DNA from: Sneathiella sp.
GTDB taxonomy: Bacteria; Pseudomonadota; Alphaproteobacteria; Sneathiellales; Sneathiellaceae
Assembly (NCBI RefSeq): GCF_002694385.1
Contig: NZ_NZMB01000016.1
Coordinates: forward strand, 216,693-251,633
Direction: 5' to 3'
DNA: 34,941 nt
Part shown: positions 1-8,577 of the stretch, in pieces
How positions within the stretch are numbered: the stretch's first letter is position 1
How the letters are laid out: the number at the start of each line of letters is the position of its first letter
The notes under the pieces: model-generated
Told to the model about the DNA's origin: nothing
The model's input: only the letters and a program-made list of their open reading frames with translations
Databases searched by the model: none
Translations under genes and position numbers: made by a program

Positions 1-302
1 GCGTGATGCAGACGCTTGTAATGGTTATGCACGGCAACAGAGAGAACCTTTTTCGCATGGGACTGTCCGATCACATAATCATCCAGAACCTTGCAGATTT
101 CCTGGGGTGTCGGAACGCCATCACTGGTCTTGACGAGCGTGCTCTTATGCTCTTCCCGAATGATATCCATGCACAGCTCGACACACTCATCGCAGATGAA
201 CACGGTCGGTCCGGCGATCAGCTTTCTTACCTCATGCTGGCTCTTGCCGCAGAAGGAGCAGTACAGGGTGTTCTTCGAATCTCCACCGCTTAACTTGGTC
301 AT
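1..302 (-). CDS. clpX: ATP-dependent Clp protease ATP-binding subunit ClpX, N-terminal part (cut by window edge)
   Basis: The minus strand from 302 reads [20 protein letters not shown] and continues with the ClpX zinc-binding domain: Cys15, Cys18, Cys37 and Cys40 form the C-x2-C...C-x2-C site used for dimerisation and substrate or adaptor recognition. About 100 residues are present. The AAA+ ATPase core lies beyond position 1. ClpX unfolds proteins and feeds them into ClpP. It lies downstream of clpP in the same direction with a gap of about 209 bp, long enough for a separate promoter, although I could not assign one confidently. Identity is firm from the zinc-finger spacing and the clpP-clpX order. 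Confidence 0.95.
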   Translation of the reverse strand, partial: MTKLSGGDSKNTLYCSFCGKSQHEVRKLIAGPTVFICDECVELCMDIIREEHKSTLVKTSDGVPTPQEICKVLDDYVIGQSHAKKVLSVAVHNHYKRLHH

Positions 303-511
303 AGATACTCCAATTATCCGTTCGACTCTGCATATTAGCCATCGTCATAGCAGGCGACAACCATAATATTTGCCCGGTCGAAATCAATGGTGGTTGCTGT
401 CCCATTCGCGCCGAAAGCACAGAATAGCCATTTTGACTCAACTTTTCGTTAACAGGACGCAAACCGCCCCGTTTTTACGAAAACAAAATGTGACAGCCTT
501 CGAGAGAATGG

Positions 512-1156
512 CTACTTGGACTTTTTGGTGTCTTCCGCACCATCCGACGGCCGTTTCGCAACAACCTCGTCAATGAGGCCAAAATCTCTCGCCTCTTCCG
601 CCGTCATGAATTTGTCACGCTCCATCGATGCCTCGATGACATCGAGAGGCTGCCCGGTATGCTCCACATATAGCTTGTTAAGACGGGCCCGCACCTTCAG
701 GATTTCGCGCGCCTGAATTTCAATATCCGTCGCCTGCCCCTGGGCGCCGCCGGATGGCTGATGGATCATGATCCGGGCATTCGGCAAGGCATAGCGCTTA
801 CCCTTCGTGCCCGCCGTCAGCAGGAAAGAGCCCATGGAAGCCGCCTGACCGATGCAGACGGTCGAGATTTCCGGCTTGATATACTGCATGGTGTCATAGA
901 TTGCGAGCCCCGACGTCACCACGCCGCCCGGCGAATTGATATACATGCTGATCGGTTTCTTCGGATTTTCCGCCTCCAGAAACAGGAGCTGGGCCGTGAT
1001 CAGACCCGCCATGGCGTCTTGCACCTGACCGGTCACGAAAATGATCCGCTCCTTCAGCAGGCGTGAGAAAATGTCATAGGACCGTTCGCCGCGCGCCGTC
1101 TGCTCCACCACCATCGGGACCAGGGTGTTCATATAGGTGTCAATGACATCAACCAT
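512..1156 (-). CDS. clpP: ATP-dependent Clp protease proteolytic subunit ClpP
   Basis: A 214-aa serine peptidase of normal ClpP length. The catalytic triad is visible: Ser107 in GQAASMGS, His132 in IMIHQP and Asp181 in ERDKF. The YINSPGG oxyanion-region motif lies near residues 72-78. ClpP forms the barrel that degrades proteins delivered by ClpX or ClpA in the cytosol. The ATG at 1156 is preceded by an AGGAAG-type ribosome site. There is no long propeptide. The C-terminal tail is charged and lysine-rich, as is common for family members. It is encoded between tig (upstream) and clpX (downstream), the classical proteostasis cluster. Confidence 0.97.
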   Translation of the reverse strand: MVDVIDTYMNTLVPMVVEQTARGERSYDIFSRLLKERIIFVTGQVQDAMAGLITAQLLFLEAENPKKPISMYINSPGGVVTSGLAIYDTMQYIKPEISTVCIGQAASMGSFLLTAGTKGKRYALPNARIMIHQPSGGAQGQATDIEIQAREILKVRARLNKLYVEHTGQPLDVIEASMERDKFMTAEEARDFGLIDEVVAKRPSDGAEDTKKSK

Positions 1157-1175
1157 TCTCGATCTTCCTCAATTT

Positions 1176-1223
1176 TTACAGCTGCGCCACGTCAGCATAT
1201 AGGCGCGACGAACGCAACTGTAA
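1176..1223 (-). other. Inverted repeat / RNA hairpin between tig and clpP
   Basis: TTACAGCTGCG at 1176-1186 and CGCAACTGTAA at 1213-1223 form an 11-bp stem with one mismatch (G-U in the tig-to-clpP RNA) around a 26-nt loop. In that transcript the stem is followed by AAAAATTGAGG and the clpP ribosome site, not by a U-tract, so it is not a standard terminator. It could be an RNA-processing or stability element, or an operator. The repeat is directly seen; its role is unknown. Confidence 0.5.
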
Positions 1224-1237
1224 ATCGACCTCGCGGA

Positions 1238-2716
1238 TTATTTCTTGGCGGCATCCTTTTTGGCGGCCGGTTTTTTAGCGGCAGCTTTCTTGGCAGGCGC
1301 TTTCTTAGGCGCCTCCTCATCCTTGGCATCCGCAGATTTCTTGGCCGCAGCCTTCTTCGGTGCCGCCTTCTTTTTCTTCGGCTTTGCGTCCGCTTCCTCG
1401 TCCGGATCCTTCATCAGATCTTCGACAGACACTTTCTTTTCCGTCACCGTCGCCAGTTCAGAGATAAAGTCGATAACCTTGTCCTCGAAAATCGGTGCGC
1501 GAAGTTGCGCCTGCATTTCCGGCCGCTTCTGGAACATTTCGAAGATCATCCGCTCCTGCCCCGGGTAATTGCGGGCCTGGGCGATCATGGCCTGATTGAC
1601 TTCTTCCTGAGAGACTTCAATGTTGTTGATCCGCCCGACTTCGGCCAGCAGCAGTCCGAGGCGTACGCGGCGCTCCGCAATGCCCATATATTCGGCCTTC
1701 AGCTCCTCTTCGGACTGATCCTGATCTTCCAGTTTTTCGCCATTCTGCTCCAGTTCCTGCTGGAACTGCTGCCAGATGTTATCAAACTCGCCCTGCTTCA
1801 TGCCTGGCGGCACATCAAAGTCATGGGCCTCGGCCATGGCATCCAGCATTCCGCGTTTCAGCGCCTGACGGGAAAGCTGGTTATACTGCTGTTCGATCTG
1901 GCCCCGGATGGCGTCTTTCAATGCAGCCAGATTTTCAAGGCCGAGCTTGGTCGCGAATTCATCATTGATCTCGACTTCAGCGGCTTCCTGCACTTCATGC
2001 ACCTTCACCTCGAACACAGCTTCCTTGCCAGCGAGATGCTCCGCGCCATAATTTTCCGGGAAAGTCACCTTGACTTCCACATCATCACCGCCCTTGGCGC
2101 CAACAAGCTGTTCTTCGAAGCCGGGAATGAAGGTGTTGGAGCCAAGCTCAAGCTGATGGCCTTCGGCGGAACCGCCCTCAAAAGCCTCTCCATCGAGCTT
2201 GCCAACGAAGTCGATCAGCAGGGCATCGCCCTCCTTGGATTTGCGGTTACGCGCCACCTTCTCGAAATTTTTCTGCTGACCGGCGATTTCCTTCAGCGCC
2301 TCGTCAACCTTCTCGTCTTCGACTTCAGCGACCGGCTTTTCGAGTTTCAATTTGGAAAAATCCATCGGCTTGAAGTCAGGCATCACCTCAACTTCCAGCG
2401 TAAACTCAAGATCCTTGCCCTCATCAAAGCTGGTGATTTCGATTTTCGGCTGCTGCGCCGGGCGCAGGTCATTGTCATCGAGCGCCTTCTGGCTCATCTC
2501 ATTGACGGTCTGTTCCAGAACCTCGCCCATTACGGACTTGCCGAAACGCTGACGCAGAATGGCGAGCGGTACCTTGCCCGGGCGGAACCCCGGCAATTTG
2601 ACCTCCGCGCCGACAGAAGTCAGCCGCTCGGTTACTTTCGTGTCGATTTCTGCGGCCTCGACCACAATGGTGAAATCCCGCTTTAAGCCGTCAGAGTTAG
2701 TCTGTGTAATTTGCAT
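1238..2716 (-). CDS. tig: Trigger factor (ribosome-associated chaperone and peptidyl-prolyl isomerase) with Lys/Ala-rich tail
   Basis: A 492-aa protein starting MQITQTNSDGLKRDF at 2716. An in-frame start at 2749 would add 11 residues not typical of the family. The N-terminal ribosome-binding domain carries the GFRPGKVP signature loop near residues 43-50. An FKBP-type PPIase domain and a helical C-terminal chaperone domain follow. It binds nascent chains at the ribosome exit. The last 54 residues (439-492) are low complexity, with 20 Lys and 19 Ala in AAKK/APKK-like units resembling a histone H1 tail. Family members of about 430-450 aa lack such a tail, though some relatives have one. It lies between tRNA-Leu and clpP in the same direction. 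Confidence 0.96.
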   Translation of the reverse strand: MQITQTNSDGLKRDFTIVVEAAEIDTKVTERLTSVGAEVKLPGFRPGKVPLAILRQRFGKSVMGEVLEQTVNEMSQKALDDNDLRPAQQPKIEITSFDEGKDLEFTLEVEVMPDFKPMDFSKLKLEKPVAEVEDEKVDEALKEIAGQQKNFEKVARNRKSKEGDALLIDFVGKLDGEAFEGGSAEGHQLELGSNTFIPGFEEQLVGAKGGDDVEVKVTFPENYGAEHLAGKEAVFEVKVHEVQEAAEVEINDEFATKLGLENLAALKDAIRGQIEQQYNQLSRQALKRGMLDAMAEAHDFDVPPGMKQGEFDNIWQQFQQELEQNGEKLEDQDQSEEELKAEYMGIAERRVRLGLLLAEVGRINNIEVSQEEVNQAMIAQARNYPGQERMIFEMFQKRPEMQAQLRAPIFEDKVIDFISELATVTEKKVSVEDLMKDPDEEADAKPKKKKAAPKKAAAKKSADAKDEEAPKKAPAKKAAAKKPAAKKDAAKK

Positions 2717-2806
2717 GAACGATCGTCCGTCATCTTTTATTTGCAACAAACGCTTCCCGTCCTGTCATGTGACGAAAAGCGCCAGCCCGAAAGCCTGTTT
2801 CAATCT

Positions 2807-2891
2807 TGGTGCGGGTGGAGGGAATCGAACCCCCACTTCGTAAGAAACTGGTACCTAAAACCAGCGCGTCTACCAATTCCGCCACACCCGC
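2807..2891 (-). tRNA. tRNA-Leu (anticodon UAG)
   Basis: The minus strand gives a complete 85-nt class II tRNA. The acceptor stem is GCGGGTG paired with CACCCGC, the discriminator is A, and the CCA is encoded at 2809-2807. The anticodon stem CTGGT/ACCAG encloses loop TTTAGGT with anticodon TAG (reads CUA and related Leu codons). A variable arm and the T arm GGTTCGATTCC are present. It lies about 90 bp upstream of tig in the same direction. Confidence 0.97.
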
Positions 2892-3166
2892 GTTCAAAAT
2901 CTCAACCCCCGGGCGCCCACAATCTGGCGCATCCCACAGGGAGCGGCTGTCTATAGCATATGATTTCTTGGATTGACTAGGGGAATTACCAAGAAAGGGC
3001 GAGAAAAGTCAAATGGCGGAAATGAAGGGTGTCGAGGGATAAAAGCAGCCTCAATCGAGCTATAAAGCGAAAAGTCGACTTAAAAGCTGACTAACCTGCA
3101 TCGAGGGCAAAAGAGGACAACCACGAAGCGTCGGCACATGTTGATCCAGAACTCTCTTCCTGGGCG

Positions 3167-3403
3167 CTACTGTGCGGCACGGAACGTTCGTTCAAACATA
3201 TCGAGTGCGAGCACCCTGTTCCCGCCATGTTCACGAAAACCAGTTCTGAGCATGGTTTTTTCGTAGTGGACATGGGGAATGCCCTGGTCATCCTCTGAAA
3301 TACGCAGCACCTTCGCCTGTTCCTGGAGGCTGAGGCTCATATGCCGGTAAAAAATATCCCCGGACGCGATCCGGTCACGTAGGTTTCGTTTTTTGAAAAA
3401 CAT
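3167..3403 (-). CDS. Small conserved-looking hypothetical protein (78 aa)
   Basis: A 78-aa reading frame starting MFFKKRNLRDRIASGDIFYR at 3403, with a basic N-terminus and balanced composition. No signal peptide, membrane segment or known motif is evident. The ribosome site is weak (CGGGTGACAGAGC before ATG). It lies in the same direction as nnr, 92 bp downstream of the nnr stop. That gap contains the palindrome TTACCGGTAA (3452-3461), so it may have its own promoter. Codon use looks coding, and no competing frame explains the interval. I do not recognise the family; it could be a lineage-restricted protein. Confidence 0.6.
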   Translation of the reverse strand: MFFKKRNLRDRIASGDIFYRHMSLSLQEQAKVLRISEDDQGIPHVHYEKTMLRTGFREHGGNRVLALDMFERTFRAAQ

Positions 3404-3495
3404 GCTCTGTCACCCGAAAGAATAACGGTTTTCGTATAGAATATCCGGAAATTACCGGTAAAATGTAAAAAAACGGTTGAAAAATACGTCCAGTT

Positions 3496-4986
3496 TTATG
3501 GAGTTGTAAAGTTTCTTTTCAACTCTCCCAGAAGGGCGGGAATCTTACCTTCCAAATCTTCTGCGATAAGCCCTGGCCCCAGTCTCGCCCCCGCTTCACC
3601 ATGGACCCAGGCGGCGGCGGCCGCCGCTGAAAAGGCGGGCATGCCACCGGAAAGAAATCCGCAAATCAGCCCCGCCAGCACATCACCAGACCCCGCCGTC
3701 GCCAGATCGGACGGGGCGTTGTAATTGATGACTGCCTTGCCATCCGGCGTTGCAATAACCGTATCCGCGCCCTTCAGCAGGACAACCGCCCCAGAGAGAG
3801 CCGCCGCCTCCCGGGCACGTTGTAATTTCGATCCGGAGAGCGAGAATATACGTTCAAACTCCGCCTCATGAGGGGTCATGACCACCTCTCCATCCCGCTT
3901 GGTCCCAATCAGGGAAAACAAAGTCTCCGGATCGCCCTGAAAAACGGTCAACGCATCGGCATCAAGAACAACGTTGGAAGAGCTTTCGAGGGCGGCTATA
4001 ACGAATTCACGGGTCCGCTCACTCACCCCATTTCCGGGACCAAGCAGCACGGTTCCAATACGCCGTTCTTTGAGCCAGTTTTCGAACTCGGCCACCTCCG
4101 CAAAGCTTGCCACCATGACTGCCTCCAGCGTCACCGCGTAGACCATCAGTGCCGAAGGCGGACAGATCAGTGTCACCGCCCCGGCTCCGGCCCGCAATGC
4201 CGCCCGCGCCGCAAGACGCGCCGCGCCCGTTGAGGAAACGCCGCCACCCGTAACCGCCGCATGCCCACGGCTGAATTTCTGCCCCATGGGGGAGAGAACG
4301 GGCAGATCATCGCACCATAGATCCGGGCCGTTCAGATGCGTATCCGGATCGATATCCTCAAGGCAATCAGCTTCAATACCGATATCAATAATACGCAACT
4401 CCCCACACATCGCCCGACCCGGATAGAGGAAATGGCCCGGCTTGGCGCGAAAGAAGCTGATGGTCATGGTCGCGGGAAGGGCCGCCGCATCGACGGCACC
4501 GCTATCGCCATTCACCCCGCTTGGCACATCCACGGCAACAACCGGAGGGGCGGCCCTCCTGACAGCGGCAAAAAAACGCGCCACGTCATCTTCCAAATGG
4601 CGAGAGAATCCGGCGCCAAACCCTGCATCGACCACCAGCTCGACACCGGCAATCTCTGCCTCTTCCAGCGAGAGAATGGGCCCGTCCCAGCGATCGCGCA
4701 TATAGGCCGCATCCCCCTTCAGCAGAACCGGATCAACCAGCGAGACCAGATCAACCTGCCAGCCAGCCGCGTCCAAATGCCGGGCAATGACATAGCCATC
4801 GCCACCGTTATTGCCCGGACCGCAGAGGACAAGACAGCGCCCGCGCGGCCAGCGATCCATGATCAGCCCCGCACATCCCCTGCCCGCCGCCTCCATCAGC
4901 ACGGTTCCGGGCACCCCGCCCTCCATGGCCAGTCGGTCCGCCTGATACATCTCGGAAACGCTGAGCAACTCGGAGGGGTAAGTCAT
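3496..4986 (-). CDS. nnr: Bifunctional NAD(P)H-hydrate repair enzyme (epimerase + ADP-dependent dehydratase)
   Basis: A 496-aa fusion of two domains. The N-terminal YjeF_N epimerase (about 1-215) has the glycine-rich CGPGNNGGDGYVIARHL motif near residues 55-71. It interconverts R- and S-NAD(P)HX. The C-terminal ribokinase-like dehydratase (about 230-496) has TGGGVSSTGAARLAARAAL, then LLGPGNG, and the catalytic-type ATAGSGDVLAGLICG motif. It dehydrates S-NAD(P)HX back to NAD(P)H using ADP. The length fits the bacterial fused form. Its ATG overlaps the upstream amidase stop (ATGA, 4 bp), indicating translational coupling. It is a cytosolic metabolite-repair enzyme. Confidence 0.95.
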   Translation of the reverse strand: MTYPSELLSVSEMYQADRLAMEGGVPGTVLMEAAGRGCAGLIMDRWPRGRCLVLCGPGNNGGDGYVIARHLDAAGWQVDLVSLVDPVLLKGDAAYMRDRWDGPILSLEEAEIAGVELVVDAGFGAGFSRHLEDDVARFFAAVRRAAPPVVAVDVPSGVNGDSGAVDAAALPATMTISFFRAKPGHFLYPGRAMCGELRIIDIGIEADCLEDIDPDTHLNGPDLWCDDLPVLSPMGQKFSRGHAAVTGGGVSSTGAARLAARAALRAGAGAVTLICPPSALMVYAVTLEAVMVASFAEVAEFENWLKERRIGTVLLGPGNGVSERTREFVIAALESSSNVVLDADALTVFQGDPETLFSLIGTKRDGEVVMTPHEAEFERIFSLSGSKLQRAREAAALSGAVVLLKGADTVIATPDGKAVINYNAPSDLATAGSGDVLAGLICGFLSGGMPAFSAAAAAAWVHGEAGARLGPGLIAEDLEGKIPALLGELKRNFTTP

Positions 4987-6404
4987 TGGGCAATAAGCCT
5001 TGAAAGGTCCGGCCGCATGGTCGCTTCCGGGCAGATCTTTTCAAACGCGGCCGCGGCATTCAGAACAGCAAGATCACCGTGCATCGGTCCGACAATCTGT
5101 AATCCGATGGGCAAGCCGTCCGATGTCAATCCACAGGGAATGGAACAGGCGGGCTGCTGCGTCAGGTTGAAGGGATAGGAAAAAGGTGTCCAGTCCACCC
5201 AGGCGCCGACCGACGCCAAATCATCGGGTGCGAGTTTTCCAACTTCAAAGGCCGGTATCGCCAGCGACGGAGTGATCAGCAGATCATAGCGTTCATGGAA
5301 CTGCCGCATCCGCCCGCCCAGTTCACCGCGCATCTGTGATGCCTCCAGATAGTCGGTGAGGGTTATTTTTTCGCCCTCCCTCACCACCTGTTGCAGGCCA
5401 GGGTCAAGTTCGCTGCGCTGCCTGTCATTAAGATGACGAAGGGCGAAGGCGGCCCCCGACCACCAGATGGCGTTGAAAATCGGTAAGGGATTTGCAAAAC
5501 CGGGATCCACCTCCTCGACAATCGCGCCGAGTTCCTCAAACAGCCCCGCTGCATGCTTCACCGCCGAGGCCACTTCCGGATGAACCCGTGCATAACCGAG
5601 CGTTGGACTGAATGCGATTTTTTTACCACGCAGATCGCCCGTCAACCGGCTGATATAGTGGGTTTCTGTCTGCGGCAGCGCCGTCCAGTCCCGGGCGTCC
5701 GGCCCGCTGATGACCTGTAACATCCGCGCTGCGTCGGCCACGCTGCGGGTCATCGGGCCGATATGGGCAACGGAACCAAACGGAGACAGCGGCCAGGCAG
5801 GCACACGGCCGTAGCTCGGCTTCAGCCCGAAAATACCGGTGAAACCGCAAGGGATGCGGATGGACCCACCGCCATCCGTTCCCACATGCAGCGCGCCCAT
5901 TCCGGCCGCACAGGCCGCCGCCGCCCCGCCGCTGGAGCCGCCAGGCGTCATAGCCGGGTTCCAGGGATTACGGGTGATGCCGGTGCGCGGGCTGTCGGTC
6001 ACCCCTTTCCAACCAAACTCCGGCGTCGTCGTTTTACCAAGGATGACAGCGCCCTGTTCCTTCAGGCGGGCAGTAACCGGCGCATCCTCATTCCAGGGCC
6101 CCGCAGCATCAATGCTGAGCGATCCGCGCAAGGTGGGCCAGCCCTTGGTCAGGATCAGATCCTTGATGGTCGTTGGCACCCCATCGACAAGGCCAACCGG
6201 TTCATTGTGCCGCCAGCGCAGTTCCGACTTTCTGGCCTCCGCAAGTGCCCTTTCTTCATCCACGAACACAAATGCATTCAGGGTTTCGTTAAACATCCCG
6301 ATGCGCCGGAGAGCGGCCTCGGTTGCCTCCACCGGTGAAAATTTTCCACTGCGGTACCCCTCCACCAGCTCTGTTGCCGTTAGATGCGCCAGATCATCGC
6401 TCAT
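4983..6404 (-). CDS. Amidase (amidase-signature family)
   Basis: A 473-aa amidase-signature enzyme. The Ser-cisSer-Lys triad is visible: Lys in VPTTIKDL, cis-Ser in TPGGSSGGAAAACAAGMG and nucleophile Ser in GTDGGGSIRIP. It hydrolyses an amide substrate that cannot be named from sequence. It ends without the partner context of GatCAB (no gatB or gatC nearby), so it is probably not the tRNA amidotransferase. The start at 6404 (MSDDLAHLTATELVEGYRSG) is chosen because GGGGAGGG sits 7 nt upstream. The longer frame to 6542 adds an implausible leader. It is translationally coupled to nnr downstream. Confidence 0.93.
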   Translation of the reverse strand: MSDDLAHLTATELVEGYRSGKFSPVEATEAALRRIGMFNETLNAFVFVDEERALAEARKSELRWRHNEPVGLVDGVPTTIKDLILTKGWPTLRGSLSIDAAGPWNEDAPVTARLKEQGAVILGKTTTPEFGWKGVTDSPRTGITRNPWNPAMTPGGSSGGAAAACAAGMGALHVGTDGGGSIRIPCGFTGIFGLKPSYGRVPAWPLSPFGSVAHIGPMTRSVADAARMLQVISGPDARDWTALPQTETHYISRLTGDLRGKKIAFSPTLGYARVHPEVASAVKHAAGLFEELGAIVEEVDPGFANPLPIFNAIWWSGAAFALRHLNDRQRSELDPGLQQVVREGEKITLTDYLEASQMRGELGGRMRQFHERYDLLITPSLAIPAFEVGKLAPDDLASVGAWVDWTPFSYPFNLTQQPACSIPCGLTSDGLPIGLQIVGPMHGDLAVLNAAAAFEKICPEATMRPDLSRLIAQ

Positions 6405-6548
6405 TGTCATCCCTCCCCGAATTTCAACTTCTGTGCGAATGCGAAAAAAGATTAGGCGTTCATGGAAAACGAGGCAAGGCGGCATTCCTTGACGATGCCA
6501 TATTTTTATCCCCATATAACGAGGACTGGTCATCAACAACAATATTTC

Positions 6549-6833
6549 ATGCCTAAACCTATAATCCGCAATCCCAATACCCGGCTTGGCCGATTTATCC
6601 TCGGCTGGTCGCTCATTATCGGCGGAATTTTCGGCTTTCTGCCCATCCTTGGCTTCTGGATGATCCCGCTCGGCCTACTTGTGCTGTCGGCCGACTATCC
6701 TTTCGCCCGACGGTGGCGTCGCAAATTGCAGGTCTGGGTCGGCAAATGGCAGCAGCGTAAAAAGAGAAAAAAGAACCGTGGCCATAATCCGCCCCGTAAG
6801 CTCCCTCCGCCGCCATCATCTGGCGCACATTGA
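6549..6833 (+). CDS. Small membrane protein with basic C-terminal tail
   Basis: A 94-aa protein starting MPKPIIRNPNTRLGRFILGW. One long or two short hydrophobic helices (about residues 11-45, including GGIFGFLPILGFWMIPLGLL) are followed by SADYPFARRWRRKLQ and a Lys/Arg- and Pro-rich tail. The arrangement resembles small alphaproteobacterial inner-membrane proteins related to the PGPGW type, although the exact PGPGW motif is absent. The frame is open from 6462, but residues before 6549 look unlike a membrane-protein start. No strong ribosome site is visible at either. It is divergent from the amidase. Function is unknown. Confidence 0.65.
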   Translation: MPKPIIRNPNTRLGRFILGWSLIIGGIFGFLPILGFWMIPLGLLVLSADYPFARRWRRKLQVWVGKWQQRKKRKKNRGHNPPRKLPPPPSSGAH

Positions 6834-6919
6834 TCCCGGCTTGCCCTCACGTTTCGCTTGAATTCATAATAATTCCGGGCATAACCTGTCTTAAATAACG
6901 ACCAAGACAGGGATCATCC

Positions 6920-8089
6920 GTGAAACATACAAGCAACGTGCTCGGCGCTTATGGCACAACGATATTCGAAGTGATGTCACAACTCGCCGTCCAGCATCAG
7001 GCAATCAATCTCGGACAGGGCTTTCCTGATCAGGACGGGCCGGAAGATATCCGCGCAGCCGCGGCAAAGGCCCTTCTCGACGGGCCGAACCAGTATCCCT
7101 CCATGATGGGTATTCCGGAATTACGGCAGGCCGTTGCCGATCATGACCGGCGCTTTTACGGGCTGGACGTGGACGGACCGACGAATGTTCTTGTCACTTC
7201 CGGCGCGACGGAAGCGTTGGCCGCCTGTATCCTTGGTCTCGTCAATCCGGGGGACGAGGTGGTGCTGTTCGAACCGCTCTATGACTGCTACCTGCCGATC
7301 ATCCAGCTTGCGGGCGGTATTCCCAGATTTGTCCGCCTTGATCCGCCGAACTGGGAGATTGACCCGGACAAACTTCGCGCCGCCTTCAGCAAGCGGACAA
7401 AAATGATCCTGATGAACAGCCCTATGAACCCGACGGGAAAAGTCTTCACCCGTGAAGAGCTGGAACTGATCGCCGAACTCACCCGGCAGCATGACAGCTA
7501 CGCCATCTGCGACGAGGTTTATGAACATATTGTCTTTGGCGAGCGGGAGCATATTCCCCTGATGACGCTCCCCGGCATGTTCGAGCGGACGGCGCGCGTC
7601 GCCTCTGCGGGCAAAACCTTCTCTTTAACCGGTTGGAAAATCGGCTACGTCACGGCTCCAACCGAGATGACGGCGCGCATTGCAAAAGCGCATCAGTTTC
7701 TCACCTTCACCACCGCGCCGGATCTGCAAAAAGCTGTCGCCTATGGGCTCAATAAGGAGGATGGCTTTTACCTCGACCTCAAACAATCCATGCAAGCAAA
7801 ACGGGACCTTCTGCGAGAGGGGTTGCGTGGCATCGGGTTTAAAACCGCCGACTGTGACGGCACCTATTTCATTAATGCCGATATCAGCTCCGTCGGCTTT
7901 ACGGGAAGTGACGAAGAATTCTGCCGCCTGATCACAACCGAGGCCGGTGTCGCCGCCGTCCCGGTCAGCGCTTTCTACCAGTCGGAGGGGGCAAGACGGA
8001 ATTTCGCCCGCTTCTGCTTCTGCAAACGCCCCGAAGTATTACGGGCGGCAATCGACAAATTGCAGGATTTTTTTGCCCGAAAGGGGTAA
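6920..8089 (+). CDS. PLP-dependent aminotransferase, class I/II
   Basis: A 389-aa fold-type I aminotransferase. The N-terminal INLGQGFPD motif, NSPMNPTGK (substrate/PLP Asn) and CDEVYEH precede the PLP-binding Lys232 in SAGKTFSLTGWKIGY; the C-terminal arginine motif lies in ARFCFCK. This subgroup includes methionine and kynurenine aminotransferases (YbdL-like), which transfer amino groups to 2-oxo acids. The exact donor cannot be set. It starts with GTG at 6920, with GGGA 8 nt upstream. It is followed within 50 bp by tRNA-His in the same direction. It is a cytosolic enzyme with no signs of damage. Confidence 0.93.
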   Translation: MKHTSNVLGAYGTTIFEVMSQLAVQHQAINLGQGFPDQDGPEDIRAAAAKALLDGPNQYPSMMGIPELRQAVADHDRRFYGLDVDGPTNVLVTSGATEALAACILGLVNPGDEVVLFEPLYDCYLPIIQLAGGIPRFVRLDPPNWEIDPDKLRAAFSKRTKMILMNSPMNPTGKVFTREELELIAELTRQHDSYAICDEVYEHIVFGEREHIPLMTLPGMFERTARVASAGKTFSLTGWKIGYVTAPTEMTARIAKAHQFLTFTTAPDLQKAVAYGLNKEDGFYLDLKQSMQAKRDLLREGLRGIGFKTADCDGTYFINADISSVGFTGSDEEFCRLITTEAGVAAVPVSAFYQSEGARRNFARFCFCKRPEVLRAAIDKLQDFFARKG

Positions 8090-8138
8090 AGTCCTCTTGA
8101 CCGGCGCGGGCAGTCTCGCTAAACAAAGCCGCTCTTAT

Positions 8139-8216
8139 GGCGAACGTAGCTCAGTTGGTTAGAGCGCCTGACTGTGACTCAGGAGGTCGGGGGTTCAAGA
8201 CCCCTCGTTCGCCCCA
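8139..8216 (+). tRNA. tRNA-His (anticodon GUG)
   Basis: A complete tRNA with the His-specific extra 5' G (G-1 at 8139) opposite discriminator C73 (8213), acceptor GCGAACG/CGTTCGC, and encoded CCA (8214-8216). The D arm is GCTCAGTTGGTTAGAGC. The anticodon stem CCTGA/TCAGG has loop CTGTGAC with anticodon GTG. The T arm contains GGTTCAAGACC. Confidence 0.98.
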
Positions 8217-8222
8217 AATTTG

Positions 8223-8256
8223 AAAGCCCGGAAATTTTCGATTTCCGGGCTTTTTA
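8223..8256 (+). terminator. Rho-independent terminator after tRNA-His
   Basis: AAAGCCCGGAAAT (8223-8235) pairs perfectly with ATTTCCGGGCTTT (8241-8253) around a 5-nt TTTCG loop, followed by more T. It starts 7 nt after the tRNA CCA. Confidence 0.93.
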
Positions 8257-8304
8257 TTTTCTGCGATGGCATATTCCGCCCGGGCTATTCCGCAACGACT
8301 AAGG

Positions 8305-8577
8305 TCAGTCTTCGCGGTCGAGTTCGATCACATCCTTCATATCCGCGCTCAGCTTGAGATCCCAGCGCGATCCATCCGCCTTGCGGGCATCGTCAATTTC
8401 CCAATAAGGACCATCATCATCGAGTTCGATTTCTTCCCAGCTTTGATAGCCGAGATCATTCAGACGCTGGGTCAGCTTTGCCATTTCGTCGGCCGTTGGA
8501 TCCCGGTCGGCAAAAGCGGGAGAACTGAAAGAAAGTCCGGACATCACAATAAAAGCGGACAATACAAGGAACTTCAT
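8305..8577 (-). CDS. Secreted/periplasmic PepSY-like small protein
   Basis: A 90-aa protein with a clear signal peptide: a basic start MKF, a hydrophobic core to about residue 17, and an AFA cleavage site near residue 23. The mature part resembles a single PepSY-type domain: DEMAKLTQRLNDLGYQSWEEIELDDDGPYWEID, then a C-terminal strand ending DMKDVIELDRED. Proteins of this kind are exported and are proposed to inhibit or sense peptidases or bind ligands. No specific role can be given. A GGAAATG-type ribosome site precedes the ATG. It converges on the tRNA-His terminator. Confidence 0.82.
   Translation of the reverse strand: MKFLVLSAFIVMSGLSFSSPAFADRDPTADEMAKLTQRLNDLGYQSWEEIELDDDGPYWEIDDARKADGSRWDLKLSADMKDVIELDRED

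Noticed and set aside
1505-2686. Long plus-strand open frame (393 codons) opposite tig
   Set aside because: It is the antisense shadow of tig. Its codon pattern mirrors tig, it has no ribosome site, and it resembles no known protein.
4983-6404. Amidase as GatA of the tRNA amidotransferase
   Set aside because: gatB and gatC are not adjacent, and the coupled gene is nnr. A general amidase is the safer call.
8139-8256. tRNA-His and its terminator as an integration site (att) for a mobile element
   Set aside because: No integrase, no repeated tRNA 3' end and no foreign-looking genes are seen nearby. The neighbours are ordinary chromosomal genes.
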